Shown here: in pieces, positions 8,275 through 15,831 of the stretch
Layout of the letters: each line of letters starts with the position of its first letter
Position numbering within the stretch: the stretch's first letter is position 1
Source of the DNA: Brucella pecoris
GTDB lineage: Bacteria > Pseudomonadota > Alphaproteobacteria > Rhizobiales > Rhizobiaceae
Length of the DNA stretch: 64,000 nucleotides
Direction: 5' to 3'
Assembly: GCF_006376675.1 (NCBI RefSeq)
Contig: NZ_VEWK01000013.1
Location: 91,776-155,775, forward strand
The notes under the pieces: generated by a model
Told to the model about the DNA's origin: nothing
The model's database searches: none
What the model saw: only the letters and a program-made list of their open reading frames with translations
Translations under genes and position numbers: made by a program

Positions 8275-9360
8275 TCACTGTTTTTTATTGCGGTGCGGGG
8301 CATCTGGGATTTGGGTGCGGGATTTTTCGTCCTCTATTTGTTCGGAAACCCGCCTTGATGACCTGATGCCTAACCGTGCCCTGTCAGCGTTCTTGGTGTA
8401 AAGCTCTGCCTGTTTCAGATTGGTCCAGCCGTACTGAGCCATTAGCTCGTGCGCACCTGCTCCGGCGTTGGCGGCAAGGGTTGCAGACAGTTTGCGCAGC
8501 CCGTGGGCATTCAGGGGAAGGCCAGCTTCGCGGCACTTCTCACCGAACCAATTCCCGAACCCTTCTTTCACGAACGGCTTGCCATACTCGGTAACGAGAA
8601 ATGCCAAATCACCCGTTGGCGTATTCTCGATAACGGCCATGAGGGATTGCGGGAACTCAACGGTGATGACGGCCCCGGTCTTTTCAGTGCGCATCGTGAA
8701 TATGTTTCCCGCCATGTGCTGGCGTCCTGCATGCACGATGTCAGAGCGCCGAAGGCCAGAATGAATTAATAGTTCGCAGGCGAGGCGGGGCTTTGTGCCT
8801 ACCGGCCACCGTTCACAGAACTTTTGATAATCAGCTATCGACCAAGCTTTGAACCCTTCGGACTTATAACGGACGCGCTCAACATCGTCGGTGGGATTGA
8901 CCGCAACATGGTCGTTTAGCTTCGCCCATGTAAAAAGGGCCTTCATCGCCTTCAGGAAGTTGTTTGCGAGCGCCGGACGGTCGGCACGGGCATCAATGGC
9001 CGCAATGATGGAACGCTTGTCTATGAGCCGGAAATCGGCGTTCTGCGATTTATCCAGCGCATCCTTGAAGAAGTTTTCCTGCTGCCGTCTCGTAGCCGCA
9101 GAATAGCTTTTCCACTTTGCGCTTTCCCTATATCGGTCAACAAGCCACCGCAAAGACTGCGCGGGGGCTTCTGGCGCTCTTGGTCGTAATTGGACGCCAG
9201 CCAACGCTTTCGCGTAAGCTAAGTCAAATTCAGCGCTATCGGGATCGGGTGGGAGCCGTACACGAGCGCCCTTGCCGCGCCGGAAGTACAGTTTAACCGT
9301 ACCGTGGCGCGACACTTCTTTGACAACATGCTTTGGCAGTTTCTTGGGCATGGCGTTCAC
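8275..9360 (-). CDS. int: Tyrosine recombinase, element integrase
   Basis: 361 residues. An N-terminal arm-type region and SAM-like core-binding domain (about 60-170) precede the catalytic domain. Visible catalytic residues are the first Arg in HSGLRRSDI, the HxxR pair in HGLRK, a Trp in the second-His position (YGWTN) and the Tyr nucleophile in AELYTKNADRAR. It catalyses site-specific insertion into the tRNA. The start is a GTG at 9360 sharing its first base with the TAG of the upstream small gene (TAGTG), which suggests translational coupling; ATG at 9351 is the alternative. Confidence 0.9.
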   Translation of the reverse strand: MNAMPKKLPKHVVKEVSRHGTVKLYFRRGKGARVRLPPDPDSAEFDLAYAKALAGVQLRPRAPEAPAQSLRWLVDRYRESAKWKSYSAATRRQQENFFKDALDKSQNADFRLIDKRSIIAAIDARADRPALANNFLKAMKALFTWAKLNDHVAVNPTDDVERVRYKSEGFKAWSIADYQKFCERWPVGTKPRLACELLIHSGLRRSDIVHAGRQHMAGNIFTMRTEKTGAVITVEFPQSLMAVIENTPTGDLAFLVTEYGKPFVKEGFGNWFGEKCREAGLPLNAHGLRKLSATLAANAGAGAHELMAQYGWTNLKQAELYTKNADRARLGIRSSRRVSEQIEDEKSRTQIPDAPHRNKKQ

Positions 9361-9533
9361 TAAAGCGGAATAATTTGCGGTTGAACAGTCTGTTTGTTGG
9401 ATTGGTCGTCGTCATCAGGACTGACGCGATAAGTCCTGTCGCCTATCTCAACCTCAACTTTTACACGCTCCCGCTTGGCGATAGTTGCCATGCGCCGAAG
9501 ATCAGCCTGCTTAATTGCAGCTCTTTTTGTCAT
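9360..9533 (-). CDS. Small protein encoded just before the integrase (57 aa)
   Basis: Reads MTKRAAIKQADLRRMATIAK then a charged stretch, IGDRTYRVSPDDDD and a short polar tail. Proteins beginning MTKRAAIKQAD commonly sit next to integrases in alphaproteobacterial prophages; role unknown, possibly an excision or accessory factor. Its TAG stop overlaps the integrase GTG by one base. It falls under a 60-codon cutoff and is easily missed. Confidence 0.7.
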   Translation of the reverse strand: MTKRAAIKQADLRRMATIAKRERVKVEVEIGDRTYRVSPDDDDQSNKQTVQPQIIPL

Positions 9534-9627
9534 CGGTCATACCTCTGCTTGTAAACTCGGTCAGCATGCTTGGAACAAGCCAGCGCCAGCCACTGCCAGA
9601 AGCGGTTACGGAATGAATAGAGGAGCA

Positions 9628-9900
9628 TCATTGATCGGCCCTCCGCTGTTCAATCGCCATGTTGAAGCCCTCTTTAATCTGATGGATGTGGCGCTTCGCT
9701 TGATGGCCGATGTACATGAAGTCGGAGATTTCATTATCCGACAGATACCAATGGTTCGTGTCGCCGGTTACCTCGGCGTGATCCTGATCAAATCGCGAAT
9801 GTAGAATATTCATCAGGATCGATATGGCGTTCTCTGCATCGCAAATCGGGTTTTCCAGAGCAAAGAGCGCGTCAGGCTGCTTCTTCTCATTCACTCGCAT
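9628..9900 (-). CDS. Hypothetical phage protein (90 aa)
   Basis: Acidic helical protein (MRVNEKKQPDALFALENPI) with two clustered His/Tyr stretches (GDTNHWYLSDNE, HQAKRHIHQ). The ATG overlaps the stop of the upstream gene (ACATGCGAGTGA), a tight operon arrangement. No family recognised. Confidence 0.6.
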   Translation of the reverse strand: MRVNEKKQPDALFALENPICDAENAISILMNILHSRFDQDHAEVTGDTNHWYLSDNEISDFMYIGHQAKRHIHQIKEGFNMAIEQRRADQ

Positions 9901-10430
9901 GTGACCGCTCCATAGTTCTGAATGCCTGCCAGATAGCCCATAGCGGCCCGTATCATGCGTTCGGCGGCTTCCGATCCGTAAACGCCGTTGCTGTCAGCCA
10001 TAGCGATCTGCAAGGCTTTCAAAGCGCCCTGACGGGTCCATGCTGGTTGTGTCCAGTTACAGAGAACTTCGAGCGGCGGGCCATAAGAAACCTCTGCATA
10101 AGCCTGCGCCTCGTCATTGCCCTGCGGCGCATTCTTGTTGAAGTCATCCAGACCAGCCAAATAGGCGTCAATCGCTTCAAGCAGTGGATCATATGACGGC
10201 TGTGTATTCGTGGCCTGTAAGCCCACCATGGCGCGGTGGGTGCTGATTGGCCCAAAAAGTACCGGGCAGCTTACCGACCGACTGCGCGGCGTGATTGCGG
10301 CCATCATCGTACCGTCTGCATATTCGTCCAGAGCATCGCAAAGCTCATAGGAGAGGCGCGTTACTCGGTCGATGGGGCGCTCATTTTTCGGCATACCTTC
10401 GGCGGTTGCCTGACTTGGTTGTGTCGGCAT
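9891..10430 (-). CDS. Hypothetical phage protein (179 aa)
   Basis: Start taken at ATG 10430 (MPTQPSQATAEGMPKNER); an in-frame start at 10499 would overlap the preceding gene by 38 bases. The body is mostly helical, with DRVTRLSYELCDALDEYADG and a C-terminal alanine-rich helix (AAERMIRAAMGYLAGI). Member of the leftward int operon. Function unknown. Confidence 0.6.
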   Translation of the reverse strand: MPTQPSQATAEGMPKNERPIDRVTRLSYELCDALDEYADGTMMAAITPRSRSVSCPVLFGPISTHRAMVGLQATNTQPSYDPLLEAIDAYLAGLDDFNKNAPQGNDEAQAYAEVSYGPPLEVLCNWTQPAWTRQGALKALQIAMADSNGVYGSEAAERMIRAAMGYLAGIQNYGAVTCE

Positions 10431-10461
10431 TGCTATTCTCCGAATTGATTGAAATAGGCGC

Positions 10462-10740
10462 TTAGAGCGGTGCGCCGTCCTTGATCCAATCCTCGACAAT
10501 CCCGTCGATCAGATCGGCAACGTTGTATTGGTTGATCGTGGCAAGCGCCGCATAGAGGACGAAATCCTGATCGTCAGGCGTCAGAACATCATATTCTGGA
10601 ACGCGACCGCCATTGCCGAGCGCTATGCTCAGATCGTCGTCATCGGAAAGCGCCAAGCCCAAGGCAACGACTTTACGCACCACAGGGGCAAGGCGTCCCG
10701 GATTAACCGGGATACCAAAGGCGGGGTGAACAACCGTCAT
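10462..10740 (-). CDS. Hypothetical phage protein (92 aa)
   Basis: Small acidic protein (ALSDDDDLSIALG, LTPDDQDFVLYAALATI). Its ATG overlaps the TGA of the gene before it (CAATGACG). No domain recognised; part of the int operon. Confidence 0.6.
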   Translation of the reverse strand: MTVVHPAFGIPVNPGRLAPVVRKVVALGLALSDDDDLSIALGNGGRVPEYDVLTPDDQDFVLYAALATINQYNVADLIDGIVEDWIKDGAPL

Positions 10741-11081
10741 TGCTCGCCCCCATTCGATACCTTCATGTATGCAAGGAAAGAAATCGCGACGGGGTCATTT
10801 TTTGCAGCTTTGGCTACTGCGCACTCTTCCAAGGTCATACCAGACGGCATACCCTCGAAAAGGGTCGAGACTAAAGCAAGAGCCTCAAGCTCCCTCTCTG
10901 CCCGCTCAACACCATCATCAAGCATGTCGGCGGCGGCATCCAGACCGATGATAAAATCCTCATTGGTCGCATTTGGATAGCGCTCGAAAGCGAGTTTTTC
11001 CAAGGCTTCCATGCTGATGCGGTTTTCTACCGCCAGTTCAGCAATAGCCATCTGGGTTTCGGTTAATCGTGCAGATGTCAT
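10737..11081 (-). CDS. Hypothetical phage protein (114 aa), first gene of the int operon
   Basis: Start chosen at ATG 11081 (MTSARLTETQMAIAELA), which has GGAG seven bases upstream; in-frame starts at 11093 and 11132 run into the operator region. Helical, acidic, no recognised family. Two repressor operators lie 42-87 bp upstream, so the operon is probably silenced in the integrated state. Confidence 0.6.
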   Translation of the reverse strand: MTSARLTETQMAIAELAVENRISMEALEKLAFERYPNATNEDFIIGLDAAADMLDDGVERAERELEALALVSTLFEGMPSGMTLEECAVAKAAKNDPVAISFLAYMKVSNGGEQ

Positions 11082-11122
11082 GTGTTTCTCCATCGGGCAA
11101 ATCGCCCGTGGAGACAGTAATA

Positions 11123-11136
11123 ATCCGTTCACGGAT
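11123..11136. promoter_or_regulatory. Operator O1 (int operon side)
   Basis: ATCCGTTCACGGAT, a perfect dyad ATCCG-N4-CGGAT. One of five copies around the repressor gene; the O1-O2 centre spacing is 32 bp, three helical turns. Confidence 0.75.
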
Positions 11137-11154
11137 ATTCCGTCAAGCTAAATA

Positions 11155-11168
11155 ATCCGCGAACGGAT
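11155..11168. promoter_or_regulatory. Operator O2 (touches repressor stop codon)
   Basis: ATCCGCGAACGGAT inside the longer dyad TAATCCG-CGAA-CGGATTA (11153-11170). It overlaps the TAA of the repressor gene and has the same core as O5. Confidence 0.75.
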
Positions 11169-11743
11169 TAGAATGTGATTGGCTTGTTCGGATAAACCCA
11201 ATCAATCGGAGCAAACCATTCGACTTCTCGGTTGATAAGATCGTGTGAATTTTCGCTTGAAAGCGTCCACTTTCCGGGTGCCTCGCCGTGTCGAAGCTTG
11301 CGAAGATAGGTCGGGCCGTCCTTCACTTTTATTAAGCCGCGATACCCGGCAGCATCATTCGGATCGATTGTGGCTGAATAATAGATGTACGTTCCAGCCG
11401 AATACATTGGCTCAAGAGCACCGGGTTGCACCGTCAAAGCCCTAGTTTTCTCGGTAAAACCCGCAGGTTTTGGCACCCATGTCTCTTCATTGCGCTCAAA
11501 CATCGCGACGATCTGGCGATCTGCCATAACGGTCCCTGACGCGGGCATCATGTCATTGGCAGATGTCCACCCCATTCTCGCATTGAACAGGTCAGACAAA
11601 GCATCTCTATGATGCCCTTCTGGCTCTGTTCCCTTGGTCCAGCGATTAACCGTTGATTGGGAAACGCCGAGTTCCTCCGCAAGCTTGGCTTGCGTCCATT
11701 CGGGTGTCGATAAAAGTACAGCGATTTTTTGAGCTATTTTCAT
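11168..11743 (-). CDS. Element repressor: XRE helix-turn-helix plus S24/LexA-like domain lacking the catalytic serine
   Basis: 191 residues. N-terminal XRE helix-turn-helix (WTQAKLAEELGVSQSTVNRW, about 16-36), linker, then an S24-like C-terminal domain. Where self-cleaving repressors have G-D-S-M-E-P, this protein reads PGALEPMYSAG, so the nucleophilic Ser is replaced by Ala, while a Lys in YLRKLR remains at the general-base position. It should still dimerise and bind the ATCCG-N4-CGGAT operators on both sides of its gene, but probably does not cleave itself upon RecA activation. Divergent from the Cro-like gene, a standard lysogeny switch. Confidence 0.8.
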   Translation of the reverse strand: MKIAQKIAVLLSTPEWTQAKLAEELGVSQSTVNRWTKGTEPEGHHRDALSDLFNARMGWTSANDMMPASGTVMADRQIVAMFERNEETWVPKPAGFTEKTRALTVQPGALEPMYSAGTYIYYSATIDPNDAAGYRGLIKVKDGPTYLRKLRHGEAPGKWTLSSENSHDLINREVEWFAPIDWVYPNKPITF

Positions 11744-11754
11744 GCCGCGATAAT

Positions 11755-11768
11755 ATCCGCCAACGTAT
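11755..11768. promoter_or_regulatory. Operator O3 (repressor promoter side)
   Basis: ATCCGCCAACGTAT, one mismatch to ATCCG-N4-CGGAT. It lies 12 bp before the repressor ATG, a position suited to autoregulation. Confidence 0.6.
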
Positions 11769-11779
11769 TAACAATCTAC

Positions 11780-11793
11780 TTCCGTTTGCGGAT
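11780..11793. promoter_or_regulatory. Operator O4
   Basis: TTCCGTTTGCGGAT, one mismatch to the operator consensus, 32 bp centre-to-centre from O5. Confidence 0.6.
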
Positions 11794-11811
11794 ATTTGTA
11801 ATTGACGAATA

Positions 11812-11825
11812 ATCCGCGAACGGAT
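11812..11825. promoter_or_regulatory. Operator O5 (rightward promoter side)
   Basis: ATCCGCGAACGGAT, identical to O2, ending 11 bp before the ATG of the Cro-like gene, so it probably covers the start of the rightward transcript. Confidence 0.75.
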
Positions 11826-11836
11826 AAATTGGCGGC

Positions 11837-12061
11837 ATGCAACAGATACTTTTCCTCCGACATAAGATATTCAAGGCCAACCAAGCGGAATTTGCTCGGA
11901 TGGCCCAAGTCAGTCAAGCGACTGTCTCGCGTTGGGAAAACGGGGAAGGCTCCCCGTCTCTCGAAAACATCATTGCACTTCGGCAGGCCGCTGCCCGAAA
12001 GGGGATCGCCTGGGATCATGAATGGCTTTTCTCGCCTCCATCCGATGAGGTGTCGGCATGA
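11837..12061 (+). CDS. Cro-like XRE regulator
   Basis: 74 residues, almost entirely one helix-turn-helix domain: KANQAEFARMAQVSQATVSR, then WENGEGSPSLENIIALR. First gene of the rightward operon, opposite the repressor. By position it is the Cro-type counter-regulator competing for the shared operators. The leader is very short and lacks a clear Shine-Dalgarno sequence. Confidence 0.8.
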   Translation: MQQILFLRHKIFKANQAEFARMAQVSQATVSRWENGEGSPSLENIIALRQAAARKGIAWDHEWLFSPPSDEVSA

Positions 12062-12867
12062 GCGAGTTCGTCACCGATGATGGTGAAGTACTCGACTATG
12101 CCACGGCGAAGGCCAAAGCAAAGTCCAACATTGCCACCTTCAAATTCGAACTTCTGGAGACAGTTCGCGGTGACCCCAGGTTGAGTGCAGCGCCATGCGA
12201 AGCCGTTATCGGTGTTCTCATCTCGTTTCTTTCGGTGGATGAGAAATCGCTAAAGCCGACGTTGGTCTATGCCTCAAGCATTACAATCATGGCGAAGACC
12301 AATATCAAGACGAAGCTATCAGCGAGAAAGGCGCGAAAGCTTCTCGAAGAGCAGGGGTATCTGGTCAGGAAAGGCACAACAGCTAGCGGCTGTGAACTTT
12401 ATCAGGTCTGCAACCCCCATGTCGAACGTGTAAAAATGCACATTCAAGCAAAAGCAGAAAAGCTCAAGGAAGATGCGGCAGCGGCCCGTGAGGAATATCG
12501 GAGGAAGAAGGCCCTCAAGCTTCACAGGGGGTCAACGAATGACCCCACGGAAAATGACGAGGGGGTTATTAATTGTCCCCACAGGGGGGCAACGAATGAC
12601 CCCAATATCGTAGAGCACTACCGTGGAAAGGCTAGCATAGAAGAGGAGCAATTCCTTTCTGCCTATGGAGAGGAGGACAATCAGTGTCAGCCTTTACCTG
12701 TTCCGGCCTCGCAGGAAGAACTTGAGCACATGATGACGGAAATTTGCTCCGGCGTCTCAATATCTCCAGCGGTCACATCGTATTTGAGACGAATGCTTCT
12801 GGCCGGTGAACTCACCCCGGCGATTATCACCCAGCAACGGGCTTTCGCGGAAAGGCATGTAGCATGA
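12058..12867 (+). CDS. Replication-initiator-like protein with winged helix-turn-helix
   Basis: 269 residues; ATG overlaps the TGA of the Cro-like gene. An N-terminal helix-turn-helix region (about 40-115, LSARKARKLLEEQGYLVRKG) is followed by a charged helix (about 130-155), a low-complexity segment containing HRGSTNDP and HRGATNDP, and a small C-terminal helical domain. By position and form it resembles lambda O-type initiators. The DNA encoding the low-complexity part holds three 20-bp iteron-like repeats, as expected if the origin lies inside the initiator gene. The role is inferred. Confidence 0.6.
   Translation: MSEFVTDDGEVLDYATAKAKAKSNIATFKFELLETVRGDPRLSAAPCEAVIGVLISFLSVDEKSLKPTLVYASSITIMAKTNIKTKLSARKARKLLEEQGYLVRKGTTASGCELYQVCNPHVERVKMHIQAKAEKLKEDAAAAREEYRRKKALKLHRGSTNDPTENDEGVINCPHRGATNDPNIVEHYRGKASIEEEQFLSAYGEEDNQCQPLPVPASQEELEHMMTEICSGVSISPAVTSYLRRMLLAGELTPAIITQQRAFAERHVA
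12527..12603. repeat. Three iteron-like repeats inside the initiator gene (candidate origin)
   Basis: GGGGGTCAACGAATGACCCC (12527-12546), GGGGGTTATTAATTGTCCCC (12561-12580) and GGGGGGCAACGAATGACCCC (12584-12603): three 20-bp elements of equal length, each with G-run and C-run ends forming a dyad. The outer two are embedded in a 25-bp near-identical repeat differing at one base. The central copy is AT-rich in its middle. Confidence 0.55.
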
Positions 12868-13046
12868 AGCAGCTCGACCTATTCGAATGGGCTTCAGCGA
12901 GGCCCACCGCGCAAATCATCAACTGGATACCGCACCTCGCTAAAAGAATGTGGGAAGAGCGGAATATTCCTATCCAACCGCAGCAGGCAACCGTCATGGA
13001 TTTTCGGGCCACGATCTATCAGTCCGAAGAAAGGAAACGCGCATGA
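12864..13046 (+). CDS. Hypothetical phage protein (60 aa)
   Basis: MKQLDLFEWASARPTAQIIN: a short protein with Trp-rich middle (INWIPHLAKRMWEERNIP). ATGA overlap with the upstream gene and again with the next one, so translation is probably coupled. Function unknown. Confidence 0.6.
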   Translation: MKQLDLFEWASARPTAQIINWIPHLAKRMWEERNIPIQPQQATVMDFRATIYQSEERKRA

Positions 13047-13228
13047 TTGTGAGTAAGCATCCAGATGGTGGTTATTGCGTCATGAACGGCGCTTCCATCG
13101 TCGCAGGCCCTTTCGAAACAAACTCGGACGCATGGCGCGCCCTGGATCGTCTGGAAGGTGATCCGATTAATCCGGCAGAGAAGAAATCGGAATGGATCGC
13201 CAGCAAGATAATCGGAGGTGCCGCATGA
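13043..13228 (+). CDS. Hypothetical phage protein (61 aa)
   Basis: Start at ATG 13043 (MIVSKHPDGGYCVMNGASIV), which overlaps the previous stop (ATGA) and has AAAGGAA upstream; a longer frame from 12950 would overlap by 97 bases. Looks like a small beta-rich domain. No family recognised. Confidence 0.6.
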   Translation: MIVSKHPDGGYCVMNGASIVAGPFETNSDAWRALDRLEGDPINPAEKKSEWIASKIIGGAA

Positions 13229-14232
13229 GCCAGATCATGAACATCAAGACCGATGAGATATTCATCGTCGGCAACCGCCGCCCACTTAATCAGGATGCTG
13301 TTGCTCGATTGGCAGACAGTATCAGTAATATCGGGCTTCAGACGCCAATTACCGTTCGTTTAACTGATGTGCTAGACCCGGAGGACGGGGAATACACTCG
13401 CGCCTTTGTATTGATCACAGGGCATCACAGGCTTGAAGCTTACAAGGTTCTCGGCCTTGATCGTATTCCCGCGATCATTCGCAACTGCGATGAAATTGAA
13501 GCCCAGCTTTGGGAAATTGCTGAGAACCTTCACCGTGCCGAACTGACTGCTCTTGAGCGTGATGAGCAGGTTGCGAAGTGGATCGAGTTGAGCACTGAAA
13601 GAATTTCGTCTCAAGTTGAAACGAAAATCGAAAGAGGCAGGCCGGAAGGCGGCGTCAGTGCTGCCGCTCGTGACCTGAACATTTCCAAGCCTGATGCTCA
13701 CCGCGCCGTCAAAGTTGCCAGCCTTTCCGAGGAAGCCAAGGAAGCCGCTCGCGAAGTTGGGCTTGATAACAACCGATCCGTATTGCTGAACGCCTCCAAA
13801 GAGGAAGACCCAGCGAAACAGGTTGAAGTCATCAAACAGAAGGCCGAACGTAAGAGCCTCAAGCAGCAAGTGGACGATGCATCATTCGCGGCAAGGGATG
13901 CAAAGGCAACGGCTGACGATTTTAATCGCCAGCTACAAGAATTGCGCAAGGAACTCGCCAAGCTTCGCGACGACAACGACACCCTGAGACACGAGCTTGC
14001 CTATGCCAGAAGCGGCACAACCGCCAAGCCTGACGACATCAGCCAAGAGCATTTCGACAGCATGGTAAAAGCGATGCTGGCATATCGTGAGGCTATGCGC
14101 ATATCAAGCGAGAAGCCTTCTAATCTATCGCCACGTTCCGACGAATATCGACTTTCCAAGGATAGTGTCCTGCAAGCGCAGAGCAACTTGTGGAATTCAT
14201 TCTTCCCTGACGACGAGGAGGAACACGCATGA
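13225..14232 (+). CDS. ParB/Spo0J-like nuclease-domain protein
   Basis: 335 residues from ATG 13225 (MSQIMNIKTDEIFIVGNRRP), with GGAGG seven bases upstream and ATGA overlap. The ParB N-terminal domain shows NRRPLNQDAVARLADSISNI, TGHHRLEAYKVLG (the GxxRxxA-type box, here with HHR) and the ENLHRAELTALERDEQV helix, followed by a helix-turn-helix region (SAAARDLNISKPDAHRAV) and a long coiled coil (about 215-265). Such proteins in phages may act in partition, DNA modification or gene control. No ParA is nearby, so a partition role is doubtful. Confidence 0.75.
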   Translation: MSQIMNIKTDEIFIVGNRRPLNQDAVARLADSISNIGLQTPITVRLTDVLDPEDGEYTRAFVLITGHHRLEAYKVLGLDRIPAIIRNCDEIEAQLWEIAENLHRAELTALERDEQVAKWIELSTERISSQVETKIERGRPEGGVSAAARDLNISKPDAHRAVKVASLSEEAKEAAREVGLDNNRSVLLNASKEEDPAKQVEVIKQKAERKSLKQQVDDASFAARDAKATADDFNRQLQELRKELAKLRDDNDTLRHELAYARSGTTAKPDDISQEHFDSMVKAMLAYREAMRISSEKPSNLSPRSDEYRLSKDSVLQAQSNLWNSFFPDDEEEHA

Positions 14233-14405
14233 CCGAGCAAACCAATCCCCGCGTGACCGAGGCTGCCCGTTGGCTGGCGACGACACCGACAGACCAGAAG
14301 CCTCACCCTATCATTCCGGCGCTCCGTCGGCGGTTTGGCCTAACGATGCTGGAAGCCACCCTTGCCGCAGCGGAAAGCGTCCTTATCCAAGCGAGGGCAA
14401 ATTGA
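14229..14405 (+). CDS. Hypothetical phage protein (58 aa)
   Basis: MTEQTNPRVTEAARWLATTP, then ALRRRFGLTMLEATLAAAES: a helical protein with a helix-turn-helix-like LRRRFGLTMLEAT stretch. ATGA overlap with the ParB-like gene. Too short for a 60-codon filter but firmly placed in the operon. Confidence 0.6.
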   Translation: MTEQTNPRVTEAARWLATTPTDQKPHPIIPALRRRFGLTMLEATLAAAESVLIQARAN

Positions 14406-14638
14406 TCAGGAGGACCAGCAGCGAACGCCCCAGGACGGCAGCAGAGCGTCAGCGTGATTGTCGCGCCCGTCAACGCCGTGGTGATGTGATATTCCCTCTC
14501 GCGCTTCCTGGTGAAGCCGTCAGAGATTTCCTCATCGAAACCGGACATCTGAAGGAATGGGACGATGACGATCCGGAGCGGGTCAAGGAGGCTCTAGAAG
14601 TCGCCTTCCGGGATTATGTCACGCGTGACGGGTCGTGA
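14402..14638 (+). CDS. Hypothetical phage protein (78 aa), TTG start
   Basis: Start taken at TTG 14402, which overlaps the previous TGA and has GAGG in front; no ATG exists near the frame start. The product begins MIRRTSSERPRTAAERQRDC, continues RARQRRGDVIFPLALPGEAV and ends in an acidic helix. The basic RTAAERQRxxRARQR head is common in small phage proteins of rhizobia. Function unknown. Confidence 0.5.
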   Translation: MIRRTSSERPRTAAERQRDCRARQRRGDVIFPLALPGEAVRDFLIETGHLKEWDDDDPERVKEALEVAFRDYVTRDGS

Positions 14639-14647
14639 CGATGCGGG

Positions 14648-15214
14648 GTGATAGATTTGTCAGCAATGGCAAACAAGGCACCCAACATGACCCGGAACAC
14701 CAAAGACCAGAAGGGCGCGGCATACTTCACCCGCGCTCTTCGTCTTCCAGAGAAGCCCCGCCAGCTTGTCGAAGCGGGACAGGCATATGAAGCGACCCGG
14801 AACGCCAGAGCGTTAGCATCGCGTGAGCTTTCCGATATGCGGTTGAGCCGCAGCAATGCCGAAGCCGGAGTTACGGTTCGGTCAATTCCCAGCCAAGTAC
14901 AGATTGATGATGCAGCCGACAATCTGGCCGAGCTTGTCAATCAGGATACCGAGACGAGCGGCACCTTTCAAAGTCTCCATCGCCAATACGTCCACACGGC
15001 CAACCAGCAACTCCAGCCGGTTTATCAGGAATATGCCGCTGCCGTTCTCGAAGCGGTGGAGACACTGGATACCCTTCTGAAAGCTGGCGAAGATTTCCAT
15101 CGTGAAGCTCTGCGGGCCGGTCTCTCGCCCGACCATCCAGCAATCAACGGCAGCAAGGGCCAGCGCGGCCTTATCGACAACTCCCTGAAACTTGCCCGGA
15201 GTTGGTGCCGATGA
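14648..15214 (+). CDS. Hypothetical phage protein (188 aa)
   Basis: GTG at 14648 or ATG at 14666 (MANKAPNMTRNTK) are possible starts; none has a strong ribosome site. The product is almost wholly helical (LVEAGQAYEATRNARALASR, coiled-coil-like 60-150) and ends GLIDNSLKLARSW. No named family recognised. Confidence 0.55.
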   Translation: MIDLSAMANKAPNMTRNTKDQKGAAYFTRALRLPEKPRQLVEAGQAYEATRNARALASRELSDMRLSRSNAEAGVTVRSIPSQVQIDDAADNLAELVNQDTETSGTFQSLHRQYVHTANQQLQPVYQEYAAAVLEAVETLDTLLKAGEDFHREALRAGLSPDHPAINGSKGQRGLIDNSLKLARSWCR

Positions 15215-15831
15215 TCTTCAGCATGTTCTCAGATGATGGCATTAGCCTGGAGCCGACCGAGGCCGTGAAGCAGCGCAATCTGAAGCTTGCCGAGCGTCAC
15301 CGCGCCAAGGGCGATTACGTCCGTCATATCGAGATCGACATCAAGGGACCGATTGACGAACTGATGTTCTGCGACACGGTTGAGAAGCTTGCATCTGCTC
15401 CGGCAGCCCATTCGATCGATCTGATTATCGACTGCCCCGGAGGCGAATGCTTTCCCGCGATGTTGCTACACAAGCAGCTTCGCGACCATCCCGCCGAACG
15501 CAAGACGGCCCATATCGTCGGTAGCTGCGAAAGCGGCGGCCTGTTGATCGCACTGGCAGCAGATCGGCGCATCGCCAGCCGTAAAGCGTCTTTCCTCATT
15601 CATCAGACACGATGCGGGGAATACTCGGTCACATCGTGGACGGCGGCTGATTTCCAGCGTCAGGCAGATCAATTCCGGGCGATTGACACGGATATGTTCG
15701 CCCTAATCACGCAGCGCACCGGCATAGACGTTTCCACGATCCAAAACATCGCATCGGACGAAAGCCCGTCTTCTATCGATTGGTGCCTTGAAAACGGGAT
15801 CATTCACGAAATTGCGGAGGATCGGCAATGA
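15211..15831 (+). CDS. ClpP-like serine protease
   Basis: 206 residues from ATG 15211; GTG 15202 is an alternative. Crotonase/ClpP fold: HIEIDIKGPIDELMF, LIIDCPGGECFPAMLL, then the nucleophile motif VGSCESGGLLIA with Ser108 and LIHQT with His131. The Ser-His spacing is 23, near that of ClpP. In phages this family usually acts as prohead (capsid maturation) protease, but no capsid gene is present here, so the substrate is unclear. Confidence 0.75.
   Translation: MIFSMFSDDGISLEPTEAVKQRNLKLAERHRAKGDYVRHIEIDIKGPIDELMFCDTVEKLASAPAAHSIDLIIDCPGGECFPAMLLHKQLRDHPAERKTAHIVGSCESGGLLIALAADRRIASRKASFLIHQTRCGEYSVTSWTAADFQRQADQFRAIDTDMFALITQRTGIDVSTIQNIASDESPSSIDWCLENGIIHEIAEDRQ

Noticed and set aside
13225..14232. 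Plasmid-type partition locus (parAB)
   Set aside because: Only a ParB-like protein is present; no ParA ATPase or parS-like dyad is visible nearby.
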